64,000 nt of DNA from the NCBI RefSeq assembly GCF_900637055.1, contig NZ_LR134338.1:5291001-5355000 (forward strand), read 5' to 3'. The position numbers were made by a program, and so were the translations under genes. The notes under the pieces were generated by a model, which was not told the origin of the DNA, ran no database searches, and was given only the letters and a program-made list of their open reading frames with translations. The DNA comes from Brevibacillus brevis. Its GTDB lineage: Bacteria; Bacillota; Bacilli; Brevibacillales; Brevibacillaceae. Of this stretch, positions 25,141-33,356 are shown piece by piece. Every line of letters begins with the position of its first letter. Within the stretch, counting starts at the first letter, position 1.

Positions 25141-26001
25141 TAAACGTGAGAACATATAGCAGCCGACAATGACGATCACACTGCCGAGCAATTGGATGAT
25201 GGTCATACGCTCCCCGAGCAATAGAAATGCGAGAATGGCCGTAAAAATAGGGTTGAAATTGAGGAACATACCAGCTGAGGTTGCGCCAACCTTTTGTACA
25301 CCGATATTCCACAACACCATGCTGACGACAGTCGCCATTACACCAACGTAGAACAGCGATAGCCAGAACGTCCAGTCTGTGTTGCTGATCGTAAATGTGG
25401 TGACATTAAAGGGCAGCATCAGTGCAACACCGAAAATCCCCGAGTACAGTGTGGACATCATCGGCGAGACCGTCTTCATTGCCCAACGCGCGCATACGGA
25501 GTAAATCCCCCACATGGCGACAGCGGCGAGCATCCACAAATCGCCCGTGTTGAAATGCAACTGGGACAAGTGTGCGAAGTCTCCTTTGGTCATCACCACA
25601 AGCACGCCAGTAAACGAGACCAGCATCGCGACAATCTGCAACGGTCGAATTTTATCGCCCATCAGCAAAAAGGAAAAAATCGCGATCGAAACCGGATTCA
25701 GCGTGGACAATAGCCCGACATTGGTCGCGTCTGTCCGTTCGAGTGCCCAGAACATAAATAAATTAAAGAGGGCTACCCCAGTTACTCCCATTACTATCAA
25801 AGGAAGGAGTGCTTCTCGCGTTGGAAAAATCCGCTTTTCACGTATCCAAACAACTGGCAACAAGCAAACAACAGCAATAAGCCAGCGCAAATTGGTCAAC
25901 GTCAAGGAAGACGCGTGCCCAACAAGAAATTTACCGACAACAAAATTTCCTCCCCAAAGGAAGCTGGTACAGAGTAATAGGACGATATATAGCGGTCTCA
26001 T
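25090..26001 (-). CDS. EamA-family (DMT superfamily) transporter
   Basis: A 303-residue protein with ten predicted membrane helices in two EamA halves. The first half carries LLCTSFLWGGNFVVGKF and LLSTLNPVSIAIFSFLLMGD, the second AAVAMWGIYSVCARWAM and LNFNPIFTAILAFLLLGE, both standard for drug/metabolite exporters. ATG 26001 lies after GGAGGC; the longer frame from 26058 includes that site. Its 3' end is duplicated 5.8 kb away, which implicates this gene as an integration point. The substrate is unknown. Confidence 0.9.
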   Translation of the reverse strand: MRPLYIVLLLCTSFLWGGNFVVGKFLVGHASSLTLTNLRWLIAVVCLLPVVWIREKRIFPTREALLPLIVMGVTGVALFNLFMFWALERTDATNVGLLSTLNPVSIAIFSFLLMGDKIRPLQIVAMLVSFTGVLVVMTKGDFAHLSQLHFNTGDLWMLAAVAMWGIYSVCARWAMKTVSPMMSTLYSGIFGVALMLPFNVTTFTISNTDWTFWLSLFYVGVMATVVSMVLWNIGVQKVGATSAGMFLNFNPIFTAILAFLLLGERMTIIQLLGSVIVIVGCYMFSRLKHVPTPTPHTVKQAQG

Positions 26002-26125
26002 GTTGCCTCCTGCCAAGTTGAAAGAGTGTGGAGCTTTTATTTGCCCTCTATCATACACCTTTCGCCAGCATTTGGGCGGTCATGTTACACTTCCATTTTT
26101 ATCCTTTTGCAATCCATGCCTTCCT

Positions 26126-26824
26126 TCACACAGCCAGCCACGACATAATCACCGGCAGCAGAGTAAATGCCCACACTACTGTGATCATCGCTCCTGCGAT
26201 TACAGCCAAAGTCGCACTGCTTCCTTCTGTTTCCCCACGCTCAAACGCTTTTACCATCCCCAACGCATGTGCGCCCATTCCGTACATCAAACCGATGGAG
26301 ACAGGATGACGGAGCCTCATCCTCTTGATGATTTTGGGAGCCAGAAAAACACCAGCAAAGCTGGTCAGCATGCCGAATACTGCCGTCATCGTAGGCATTC
26401 CGCCAATCGCCTCGGTTACGCTTACCGCAATCGGCAGGGTAATCGAGCGAGGAATAACGCTAATCGCCGCTTCTTTTCCCAACCCGACTAACATCGTCGT
26501 GGAGACACCTGCAATGATGGCAATGAGAGAACCTGTAGCAAGACTCGTCAAAATCATCCGGCGATGCGCCATTAACACCGACCAATTTCGGTACAGCGGA
26601 ATCGCAAACGCCACTGTGACTACGCTCATCATCTCACTAATGAGCGACGTCGCTTCACTGTACACCTGATAAGGAATGCCTGCGAAAAGCAAAAACAGAA
26701 TCAAACCAATTGGCGCCAGTATGGCAGGAGAAAACAGCAGAGACGGTCTTTTCTTGTTGAACCGTTTGGCTGCGTAGAAGAAAACGAGTGTCAGGAGCAC
26801 GCTAGACGTTTTCCACAGGATCAT
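26126..26824 (-). CDS. CidB/LrgB-family membrane protein
   Basis: The 232-residue LrgB-type membrane protein has the conserved tracts AIPLYRNW, ISVIPRSITLPIAVSVTEAIGG and YGMGAHALGMVKAFERGE. It pairs with the CidA/LrgA-like gene, whose 3' end it overlaps by 23 bases. Such pairs are holin/antiholin-like and affect murein hydrolase release, or move small metabolites such as pyruvate. The upstream LysR gene suggests a CidR-like control circuit responding to overflow metabolism. Whether this is a Cid or Lrg pair cannot be settled. Confidence 0.9.
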   Translation of the reverse strand: MILWKTSSVLLTLVFFYAAKRFNKKRPSLLFSPAILAPIGLILFLLFAGIPYQVYSEATSLISEMMSVVTVAFAIPLYRNWSVLMAHRRMILTSLATGSLIAIIAGVSTTMLVGLGKEAAISVIPRSITLPIAVSVTEAIGGMPTMTAVFGMLTSFAGVFLAPKIIKRMRLRHPVSIGLMYGMGAHALGMVKAFERGETEGSSATLAVIAGAMITVVWAFTLLPVIMSWLAV

Positions 26825-27191
26825 GCTGTTTCACCTCTCCACGTTTGAACATGCGCTCAGCAACAACACCTGTCGAAATCATCACAAGCGCACAACCGCT
26901 CACGACGACCACAAGCACCAGCAATCCTTTTATACCTAATAACCATGGATACTGCATCATCCCGACCAACGATGGTACGAAAAACAGGATCATCTGCGAG
27001 AATAACAGAGTCGCTCCTGCTTCCACCCACTGTAGGCGAATCAAGCCAGTATATAGACAAATGAACAAAAGCGCGAGTCCGATCAGACTGCCGGGAACAG
27101 GAAGGTGAAAAAACGAGCTCACCCATTTCCCAAGCCAGGTGAAGCCGAACAATAGCAAAACTTGTGCTAGGATGGAGAACCATCTTTTCAT
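26802..27191 (-). CDS. CidA/LrgA-family holin-like protein
   Basis: A 129-residue protein with four hydrophobic helices; family pattern LGKWVSSFFHLPVPGSLIGLALLF is typical of CidA/LrgA. It is translated from ATG 27191 behind GAGGTGG, and the longer frame upstream has no site. It forms a two-gene operon with the LrgB-like gene. The LysR-type gene 114 bp upstream on the same strand is the likely regulator. The pair belongs to the class that modulates autolysis during carbon overflow. Confidence 0.88.
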   Translation of the reverse strand: MKRWFSILAQVLLLFGFTWLGKWVSSFFHLPVPGSLIGLALLFICLYTGLIRLQWVEAGATLLFSQMILFFVPSLVGMMQYPWLLGIKGLLVLVVVVSGCALVMISTGVVAERMFKRGEVKQHDPVENV

Positions 27192-27305
27192 CGAGACCAC
27201 CTCGGTTCTTCTACAAAGGTTGTTCAAAAAGTCACTGTTTGAACGAGTTACCTTCATTCTAAGCTGTCTCGATTCCATTCGTACAATACATAAAAATCAT
27301 CATTT

Positions 27306-28202
27306 CTATTCCATTTGGTTATGGCTGTACATTTTCTCTACAAACGATATGAATGCCTTTGTCGCATGCGATAAATACCCTTCTTTTCGATAAATCAAGG
27401 CATACTGCCAGTCAATCACCGGGTAGGAAATGTTGACGGTGTGCAATTGTCCGTTATTCAAGCGTCTCACGATGGAGCGTGGAATGAGTGATATCCCCAG
27501 TTGAGTAGCCACCATTTCTCCGACAAAATCCCATAAAGAGCTCATGTAAGCGACTTTCGGTTCAAAACCGGACAGCTTGCACGCTTGGCGCACCACATCA
27601 TGCATCGCGTACTCTTCGGTAAACAAAATGAAAGCCTCGTCCTTGAGCTGTTCCAAGCTCACCTCATCGACTCCCGCGAGCCAATGCTCCCGATGAACGA
27701 TCGCGACGAGGTCCTCTGCGAGCAAGGGGACTGCTACAAATTTCTCCTGATCTGTTGGAAGAACGGTTAATGCCACATCGATGCTTCCTTGCTCCATTTG
27801 GATTTCAAGCAGCTTGGCGCTGTATTCCTTCATCTCGATATCAATGCCTGGATACTGCTTTTTAAACAAGGCAATCACATTCGGCAAGAGAAAAGAACCC
27901 ACGGTGGGCATCATGCCCAGCTTGACCCGACCACGCTCGATATTTCGCAATTCTGCAATCGACGACGACATGCCTTCCATCAGCTGCAACACTTTGGTCG
28001 CATAGCTGTAGACCATTTCCCCTGCGTCTGTCAGATCCATTTTCCGCTCCGTCCGATCCAGCAGAACTACCTCAAGCTCTTCTTCCAATGCCTTGATCAT
28101 TTTGCTGATAGAAGGCTGAGAGACGTGAAGGGATTGCGCGGCCTTCGTAAAGTTTTTATGTTTGACTACTTCCACAAAGTAATGCAGCTGTCGAATATCC
28201 AT
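27306..28202 (-). CDS. LysR-family regulator, CidR-like by context
   Basis: This 298-residue protein has a standard LysR helix-turn-helix (FTKAAQSLHVSQPSISKMIKALEEEL, residues 18-43) and a periplasmic-binding-protein-like effector domain. Placement directly upstream of a cidA/cidB-like pair on the same strand is the arrangement of staphylococcal and Bacillus CidR/YwbI, which activate that pair in response to acetate or pyruvate stress. GGAGGG precedes ATG 28202. The effector is inferred from context only. Confidence 0.85.
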   Translation of the reverse strand: MDIRQLHYFVEVVKHKNFTKAAQSLHVSQPSISKMIKALEEELEVVLLDRTERKMDLTDAGEMVYSYATKVLQLMEGMSSSIAELRNIERGRVKLGMMPTVGSFLLPNVIALFKKQYPGIDIEMKEYSAKLLEIQMEQGSIDVALTVLPTDQEKFVAVPLLAEDLVAIVHREHWLAGVDEVSLEQLKDEAFILFTEEYAMHDVVRQACKLSGFEPKVAYMSSLWDFVGEMVATQLGISLIPRSIVRRLNNGQLHTVNISYPVIDWQYALIYRKEGYLSHATKAFISFVEKMYSHNQME

Positions 28203-28266
28203 GATGCCCTCCGTCTTCGTCCAATCAAAAGAGTTAGCTACAGATTACCACAGGCGAGAGTATGCG

Positions 28267-28301
28267 AAAAAGCCAGGTGCGCAGTCGCGCCCTGGCTTTT
28301 C
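28267..28301. terminator. Terminator after the Ig-like repeat protein gene
   Basis: AAAAAGCCAGG...CCTGGCTTTT with an inner GCGC/GCGC pairing, 13 bases past the gene's stop. Confidence 0.8.
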
Positions 28302-28313
28302 CTCCAGCGTGAG

Positions 28314-29426
28314 TTACTTCACGGTTACCTGTATTTTTACGACTTTTCCATTATACGTAGCCGCAATCGTCGCACCACCTGCTTTTACAGCCGTGATCTT
28401 GCCATCCGCTACAGTCACAACGGAACTGTTCGTGGAGATCCAGTCTGCATCGGTTGTGACATCGACCTTGGTTTTGTCGGTATAGACAGCAGATACCTTC
28501 AAGTCTTTTGATTCGCCGACTTTGAGTGTAGCCTTCTTCGTGTCAAATTCCAGCTTGGAGATGACAGCAGATTCTACAGGGATTGAGATCGTCTTTCCAC
28601 CGTACGTTGCTTTTATTCTCGTTTTGCCAGAGCCTACAGTTTTCACAACTCCGTTTTCAACTGTAGCGACCTTTTCATCGTCGGATGTCCACTTGGCTTT
28701 GCTTGTTACATCTACTTTTTCTTTGGTAGACAAGGTAGCCAACAGCGTTATCGACTGGGTAGTGTCTGGACGCAGATACAGCTTTTTCTTATCACTGTCC
28801 AGCTTGGAGACGACATCCACCTCTACTGGAATGGATACGCTTCTATCACCGTATTTCACTTTGAGCTTTGCTTTGCCCGAGCCTACTGCCGTAACCAAAC
28901 CATTTGCTACCGTTACGATTTCCGTATCATCGCTTTCCCACTCTGCATGAGCCGTTACATCAGCGGTAGACTTGTCAGAGAAGGTTGCTGTTGCGTTTAC
29001 CTGTTTCGTGCCTCCCACGCTGAGAGCCAGTTTCTTCTGGTCAGCAGCGAGCTTGGAAATCACATCGATCTCAACAGGGACATTCACACTTTTGCCCCCG
29101 AAGCTTGCTTTCACTCTTGTTTTACCGGAACTAACTGCTGTTACCAAGCCTTTTTCAACGCTAGCGATGTCACTGTCTGAGGAAGTCCACTCTGCTTGCT
29201 GTGTGACGTCTTCCGTTGTTTTATCCGTGTATTGCACGCGGACGTTCAATTGCTGCGTCCCCGCTTTTTTCAATTTTACTGTCTTTGTATCAACCACAAG
29301 CTTGGAAATCTTCTTCTGCGTACTTGTTGTCGCAGAATTTGCCAATGCCGGTACTTGGCCGACACTGGAAAAGATCAGCCCAACAGTAACAGCCGTAGCG
29401 AGCATACCTTTTTGCCAATTTTTCAT
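28314..29426 (-). CDS. Secreted protein with four Ig-like (BIG2-type) repeats
   Basis: A 370-residue exported protein with a signal peptide (residues 1-28, cleavage near ALA-NS). Four repeats of about 82 residues follow. Each has the same order: SKL-x3-DxKxxxLKxG, TDKTxxDVT, WTSxDxxIAxVExGLVTAVxSGKTRVKAxxGGK, then VPVExxV. This is the bacterial Ig-like group 2 pattern seen in adhesins and wall proteins. No LPXTG or SLH anchor is visible. ATG 29426 follows a GAGAGGAGAGGG tract; the frame upstream to 29531 is not needed. Confidence 0.87.
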   Translation of the reverse strand: MKNWQKGMLATAVTVGLIFSSVGQVPALANSATTSTQKKISKLVVDTKTVKLKKAGTQQLNVRVQYTDKTTEDVTQQAEWTSSDSDIASVEKGLVTAVSSGKTRVKASFGGKSVNVPVEIDVISKLAADQKKLALSVGGTKQVNATATFSDKSTADVTAHAEWESDDTEIVTVANGLVTAVGSGKAKLKVKYGDRSVSIPVEVDVVSKLDSDKKKLYLRPDTTQSITLLATLSTKEKVDVTSKAKWTSDDEKVATVENGVVKTVGSGKTRIKATYGGKTISIPVESAVISKLEFDTKKATLKVGESKDLKVSAVYTDKTKVDVTTDADWISTNSSVVTVADGKITAVKAGGATIAATYNGKVVKIQVTVK

Positions 29427-29512
29427 GCTCACATCCCTCTCCTCTCTACTTTTCCACCATTTTCTATATCGGCTAAACAGCCGTACTTGTGAATACAAAA
29501 TGGCAAAGAAAG

Positions 29513-30700
29513 TCATGATTCTTCTGCCCATGTCCCTGCCAAGGGAGCAAAGTGCTGCATCGCCAAAGCTCCTGCTCCCATCACGATTGCCTCCCCCTTC
29601 AATTCGGAAGGAATGACGCGAAATTTCCCCTTGAATGGCTCCCAGATCACTTGATCGCTATGCTCCTCGACCAAGTCAATGATTTCGCGGTAATTCTCTA
29701 CCAAATCACCGCTTACAATCACCGTATCTGGATTGTACATGCATACAATATTGTTAATCGTGATTCCGAGGTACAACGCAGTACGAGAGACGATTTCCTT
29801 CGCCCAGCGCTCTTCGTTTCTCGCTGCCGCGAACACCTGACGGACATCACTGACATCCTTCACTCGACGCGCTTCTATGATCAAAGAATTTTCGTCTATG
29901 TATGTTTGCAGGCATCCGCGCTTTCCACATTCGCACAGATTCCCATTCGGATCGAGCGTCGTATGCCCCAGCTCTCCTGCGCTATTGGAGCCCCCGCGAA
30001 ACACTTCGCCATTGATAATCAACGCAGAACCGATACCCGTGCCAATGCCGATCAAGGCTGTCTTGTTCGAGCCTTTAGCCGAGCCGTACAAGTACTCCGA
30101 GAGAATTTTCACCTTCAAATCGTTGTCGATAACGGTTTTGATTTTCAGCCTTTTTTCAATCAGGCTGGCAAACGCTACGTCCTTCCATTCAAGCGTAGTG
30201 GAAAGCTGAACAATCCCTTGCTCATAATTGATCACCCCTGGCATCCCAATACCGATCCCGACCACTTTTTCTATCGGAATGCCTGTCTGGTTGAGCATCC
30301 CTTCAATCTCGTTACAAATCAGTTCAGCCGTCTCTTCCGGTGTAGAATCCTGCGTCTTATGATCCATCCGGTGCTGTGCAATAATCGCTTCGCTAAAGTC
30401 CATGATTCCAAAGCTGATGCGCTTTTTTGCCATGTCCACGCCGATCGTATAAATGGCTCCCGGCTCGATGTCGAGCATGATTGCCTTCCTGCCCACACCT
30501 GATGAGGTAAGCTCTGTCTCTCGAATCAGTCCTTCTTCGCACAGCTCGCTGACAAATCTGCCAATCGAGGTAGCACTCATCCGGGTAATTTTGGCGATTT
30601 CTGCACGCGATATCGGTCTCTGCTTTTTGATAATGTCGAGGATCATTTGCTTGTTATGCTGCTTGGTGACGTCCTGATCTTGCTTCATGATTTTTTTCAT
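29513..30700 (-). CDS. ROK-family transcriptional regulator (NagC/XylR-like)
   Basis: The 395-residue protein has a MarR-like winged helix (residues 15-75; ISRAEIAKITRMSATSIGRFV) joined to a ROK sugar-kinase-like domain. That domain carries the glycine-rich IGIGTGIGSALIINGEVFRG and the zinc motif CECGKRGC. Such proteins repress sugar-catabolic genes until a sugar or sugar phosphate binds. No sugar operon is adjacent, so the target is elsewhere or lost. GGGAG nine bases upstream supports ATG 30700, with ATG 30688 as an alternative. Confidence 0.9.
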   Translation of the reverse strand: MKKIMKQDQDVTKQHNKQMILDIIKKQRPISRAEIAKITRMSATSIGRFVSELCEEGLIRETELTSSGVGRKAIMLDIEPGAIYTIGVDMAKKRISFGIMDFSEAIIAQHRMDHKTQDSTPEETAELICNEIEGMLNQTGIPIEKVVGIGIGMPGVINYEQGIVQLSTTLEWKDVAFASLIEKRLKIKTVIDNDLKVKILSEYLYGSAKGSNKTALIGIGTGIGSALIINGEVFRGGSNSAGELGHTTLDPNGNLCECGKRGCLQTYIDENSLIIEARRVKDVSDVRQVFAAARNEERWAKEIVSRTALYLGITINNIVCMYNPDTVIVSGDLVENYREIIDLVEEHSDQVIWEPFKGKFRVIPSELKGEAIVMGAGALAMQHFAPLAGTWAEES

Positions 30701-30795
30701 CCTACAAAACTCCCATCTTGCTTGAATTCCCGGTAGTATTCCTGCGCGATTATTCTCACACTACCTGTCGCCATTTATTACGTCAACTGGGCCAA

Positions 30796-30826
30796 ACAAA
30801 AACCATCCGAATCACCTCGGATGGTT
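30796..30826 (-). terminator. Terminator of metA
   Basis: AACCATCCGA / TCGGATGGTT stem followed by TTTTG on the reverse strand, ten bases past the stop. Confidence 0.8.
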
Positions 30827-30835
30827 GCTACGATG

Positions 30836-31756
30836 CTATCGCTTGTTGTTGTTCAAATCATACGGAGTCTCTTGGTAAACGTAATAGTTTAACCAGTTGG
30901 AAAACATCAAATTCGCATGTGCACGCCAAGTGACAATAGGCTCGCGACTTGGATCGTCCTTTGGATAGTAATTGCGCGGAACAGCAATGTCCAAGCCTTT
31001 GTTCACATCCCGCTGGTACTCATCTTGCAAGGTAGTCGGATCATACTCGGAATGTCCTGTCACAAAAATTTGTCTGCCATCCCTCGTCGCTACGATGTAA
31101 ACCCCTGCTTCATCAGACTCGGACAAAATCTCCAGCTCTGACACTCGCTCGATGTCTTCCCTGCGATTTTCGGTATACCTGGAATGCGGAATGTGGAAAT
31201 AGTTATCAAATCCGCGGAACAGCTTCACATTTTGCTTATTGAGTGTATGAGGGAAGATTCCGAACATTTTTTCTGGCAAAGGATGCTTCGGAACGCCAAA
31301 GTGGTGGTAAAGACCCGCTTGTGCTCCCCAACAAATATGCAGGGTCGAAGTGACGTTCTCCATTTTCCAATCGAGGATTTCTGTCAACTCCCGCCAGTAC
31401 GTGACGTCTGTGAACTCGAGCTGTTCCACAGGCGCTCCGGTGATGATCATGCCATCAAATCGCTGGTCACGGATCTCCTCAAACGTTTTATAAAACATCG
31501 ATAAATGTTCTTCCGACGTATTTTTGGACGTATGGCTGGACATGTGCAAGAGCACGATTTCCACCTGTAGCGGCGTATTCCCCAGGAGGCGGAGTAACTG
31601 TGTTTCCGTTGTTTCCTTCACTGGCATGAGGTTGAGAATGACGATCCTGAGCGGTCGTATGTCCTGTGTGAAGGCACGGCTATCCTTCATCACAAAAATA
31701 TTTTCTTGGGCTAGTATTTCCGTTGCAGGCAATTCGTCGGGCAATTTGATTGGCAT
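30836..31756 (-). CDS. metA: Homoserine O-acetyltransferase (MetA family)
   Basis: A 306-residue MetA-family enzyme, first step of methionine synthesis from homoserine. The catalytic cysteine is in LHICWGAQAG and the histidine in VTGHSEYDP. At position 111 it has glutamate (in TGAPVEQLEF), where succinyl-CoA enzymes such as that of E. coli have glycine. The known specificity rule therefore predicts acetyl-CoA use despite the family's succinyltransferase name. ATG 31756 is behind AAAGGGGG. No SAM riboswitch or T-box is visible in the 140-bp leader. Confidence 0.93.
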   Translation of the reverse strand: MPIKLPDELPATEILAQENIFVMKDSRAFTQDIRPLRIVILNLMPVKETTETQLLRLLGNTPLQVEIVLLHMSSHTSKNTSEEHLSMFYKTFEEIRDQRFDGMIITGAPVEQLEFTDVTYWRELTEILDWKMENVTSTLHICWGAQAGLYHHFGVPKHPLPEKMFGIFPHTLNKQNVKLFRGFDNYFHIPHSRYTENRREDIERVSELEILSESDEAGVYIVATRDGRQIFVTGHSEYDPTTLQDEYQRDVNKGLDIAVPRNYYPKDDPSREPIVTWRAHANLMFSNWLNYYVYQETPYDLNNNKR

Positions 31757-31857
31757 AAAGATCCCCCTTTCCATCCTTTGAACACAGGTAGAAAAACATT
31801 AATCCGACAAATTCGACAAAAATACTAGCCTTCCTGCTAATCACACAGGGGAAAACG

Positions 31858-31889
31858 AAAAAATCCCCTTGCAAGCAAGTTGCAAGAGG
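31858..31889 (-). terminator. Terminator of the glutamate dehydrogenase gene
   Basis: Reverse strand CCTCTTGCAA / TTGCAAGGGG stem followed by ATTTTTT. Confidence 0.8.
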
Positions 31890-31898
31890 TCTCTTCCC

Positions 31899-33158
31899 TT
31901 AAATCCAGCCGCGCGCTTCCATCGCCTCGGTAATTCGCAAAAGCGAGATCATATAGGCTCCCGTGCGCAAGTCCACCTTGTATTGATCAGAGAGTTCTTT
32001 CACGGCGCGATAGGCGTTAATCATTGTCGTTTGCAGCTTTTCGTTTACCTCCTGCTCGGACCAATAGTAATTCATCAGGTTTTGCACCCATTCAAAATAA
32101 GAAACCGTCACGCCGCCTGCATTGGCGAGAATATCGGGAATAACGATAATTCCTTTTTCTCGCAAAATGGCGTCAGCATCCGGTGTAGTAGGTCCGTTTG
32201 CTGCTTCTGCAATCCACTTGGCTTGAATACTGTGGGCATTCGCTGCTGTGATGACATTTTCCAACGCGGCCGGGATTAGAATATCCACTTCGAGCTTCAA
32301 CAGCTGTTCATTAGAGATGACCGTACCACCTACATACTCCAAAATGGTAGCATTGTCTTTTAACTGTCCTACCTTTTCTATGTCCAAGCCAGCAGCATCA
32401 TAAATGCCTCCGCGTGAGTCACTGACCGCCACGATTTTGAAGCCCAGCTCCGTCAAAAGTCTGGCAGCAATTCTTCCCGCGTTGCCAAAGCCTTGGATGG
32501 CCACGGTTGTTTGTTCCGGCTTTCGTCCAGAATCTTTTAATGCCTCGAGTATGGTAAAGACACATCCGCGGGCAGTTGCTTCGTTTCTTCCTTTGGAACC
32601 GCCGACACTGAGCGGCTTTCCCGTGATGACTCCCGGAGAATAGGTGCCTTTTAATCGACTGTACGTATCCATCATCCAGCCCATGATCTGCGGGGTCGTA
32701 TACACATCGGGTGCAGGTATGTCTGTCTCAGGTCCGACAATATCAGCGATGGCTTTCATGAAGCCGCGGCTGACTCGTTCCAGCTCGCTTTTGCTGAATT
32801 CGTGGGGATCACATATGACGCCGCCTTTTCCGCCGCCATAAGGAAGACCAACCACGCCACATTTGAATGACATCCACATGGAGAGCGCCTTGACTTCATC
32901 CATCGTCACATCCGGATGAAAGCGAATCCCTCCCTTGGTCGGTCCTACCGCATCATTATGCTGAGATCGGTAGCCTTCAAAGACACGCACGCTGCCATCG
33001 TCCATCTTGACAGGAAAGCTGACGGCCAATACTCGTTTGGGTCGCTTTAAAATTTCTACAGCATCGCTCCGCAATCCCAACAATGCCGCTGCAGCGTCAA
33101 TCTGTTTCTGCACAATCTCGTATGGATTCAGGTTTTCTTTCTCTACAGTATGTAGCAT
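31899..33158 (-). CDS. gudB: NAD-dependent glutamate dehydrogenase (GudB/RocG-like)
   Basis: A 419-residue Glu/Leu/Phe/Val dehydrogenase. The substrate-binding GVVGLPYGGGKGGVICDP with catalytic lysine, the Rossmann motif VAIQGFGNAGR, and EAANGPTTPDAD are all present, and length matches GudB/RocG (424-426). It deaminates glutamate to 2-oxoglutarate and ammonia. ATG 33158 has GGGGAGGAAG upstream; the frame to 33263 is an artefact. A housekeeping-type promoter is seen at 33234-33263 rather than a sigma-54 one, favouring GudB-like expression over arginine-induced RocG. Confidence 0.9.
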   Translation of the reverse strand: MLHTVEKENLNPYEIVQKQIDAAAALLGLRSDAVEILKRPKRVLAVSFPVKMDDGSVRVFEGYRSQHNDAVGPTKGGIRFHPDVTMDEVKALSMWMSFKCGVVGLPYGGGKGGVICDPHEFSKSELERVSRGFMKAIADIVGPETDIPAPDVYTTPQIMGWMMDTYSRLKGTYSPGVITGKPLSVGGSKGRNEATARGCVFTILEALKDSGRKPEQTTVAIQGFGNAGRIAARLLTELGFKIVAVSDSRGGIYDAAGLDIEKVGQLKDNATILEYVGGTVISNEQLLKLEVDILIPAALENVITAANAHSIQAKWIAEAANGPTTPDADAILREKGIIVIPDILANAGGVTVSYFEWVQNLMNYYWSEQEVNEKLQTTMINAYRAVKELSDQYKVDLRTGAYMISLLRITEAMEARGWI

Positions 33159-33233
33159 CTCTCTTCCTCCCCAATACTTTTCACATGCGTTTTCTACATC
33201 ACCTTGGCGCAGAGCTAAAGGATGAATGGAGTA

Positions 33234-33263
33234 ATTATATACGATGAAAGTAAATTCAGACAA
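33234..33263 (-). promoter_or_regulatory. Probable SigA promoter of the glutamate dehydrogenase gene
   Basis: Reverse strand TTGTCT, 18-base spacer, TATAAT, 75 bases before the start codon. Confidence 0.55.
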
Positions 33264-33311
33264 TTTATTTTCATTGTTTTCACATTATTGTGTTATTTTT
33301 GGTAAACAAAT

Positions 33312-33353
33312 AAAAAACGCCCGATGCATCCTCACGACACATCAGACGTTTTT
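33312..33353. terminator. Terminator of pncB
   Basis: AAAAACGCCCGATG...CATCAGACGTTTTT imperfect stem with A and T runs, just past the pncB stop. Confidence 0.7.
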
Positions 33354-33356
33354 CTC

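Noticed and set aside
27225..27250. Hairpin GTTCAAA...TTTGAAC between the LysR and cidA-like genes
   Set aside because: Short arms and no T-run; resembles the stem near 17966 but is not enough to call a terminator or operator.
31757..31857. SAM riboswitch or T-box upstream of metA
   Set aside because: The leader is only about 100-140 bp, contains no recognisable S-box stems or T-box sequence, and the only hairpin is the terminator of the neighbouring gene.
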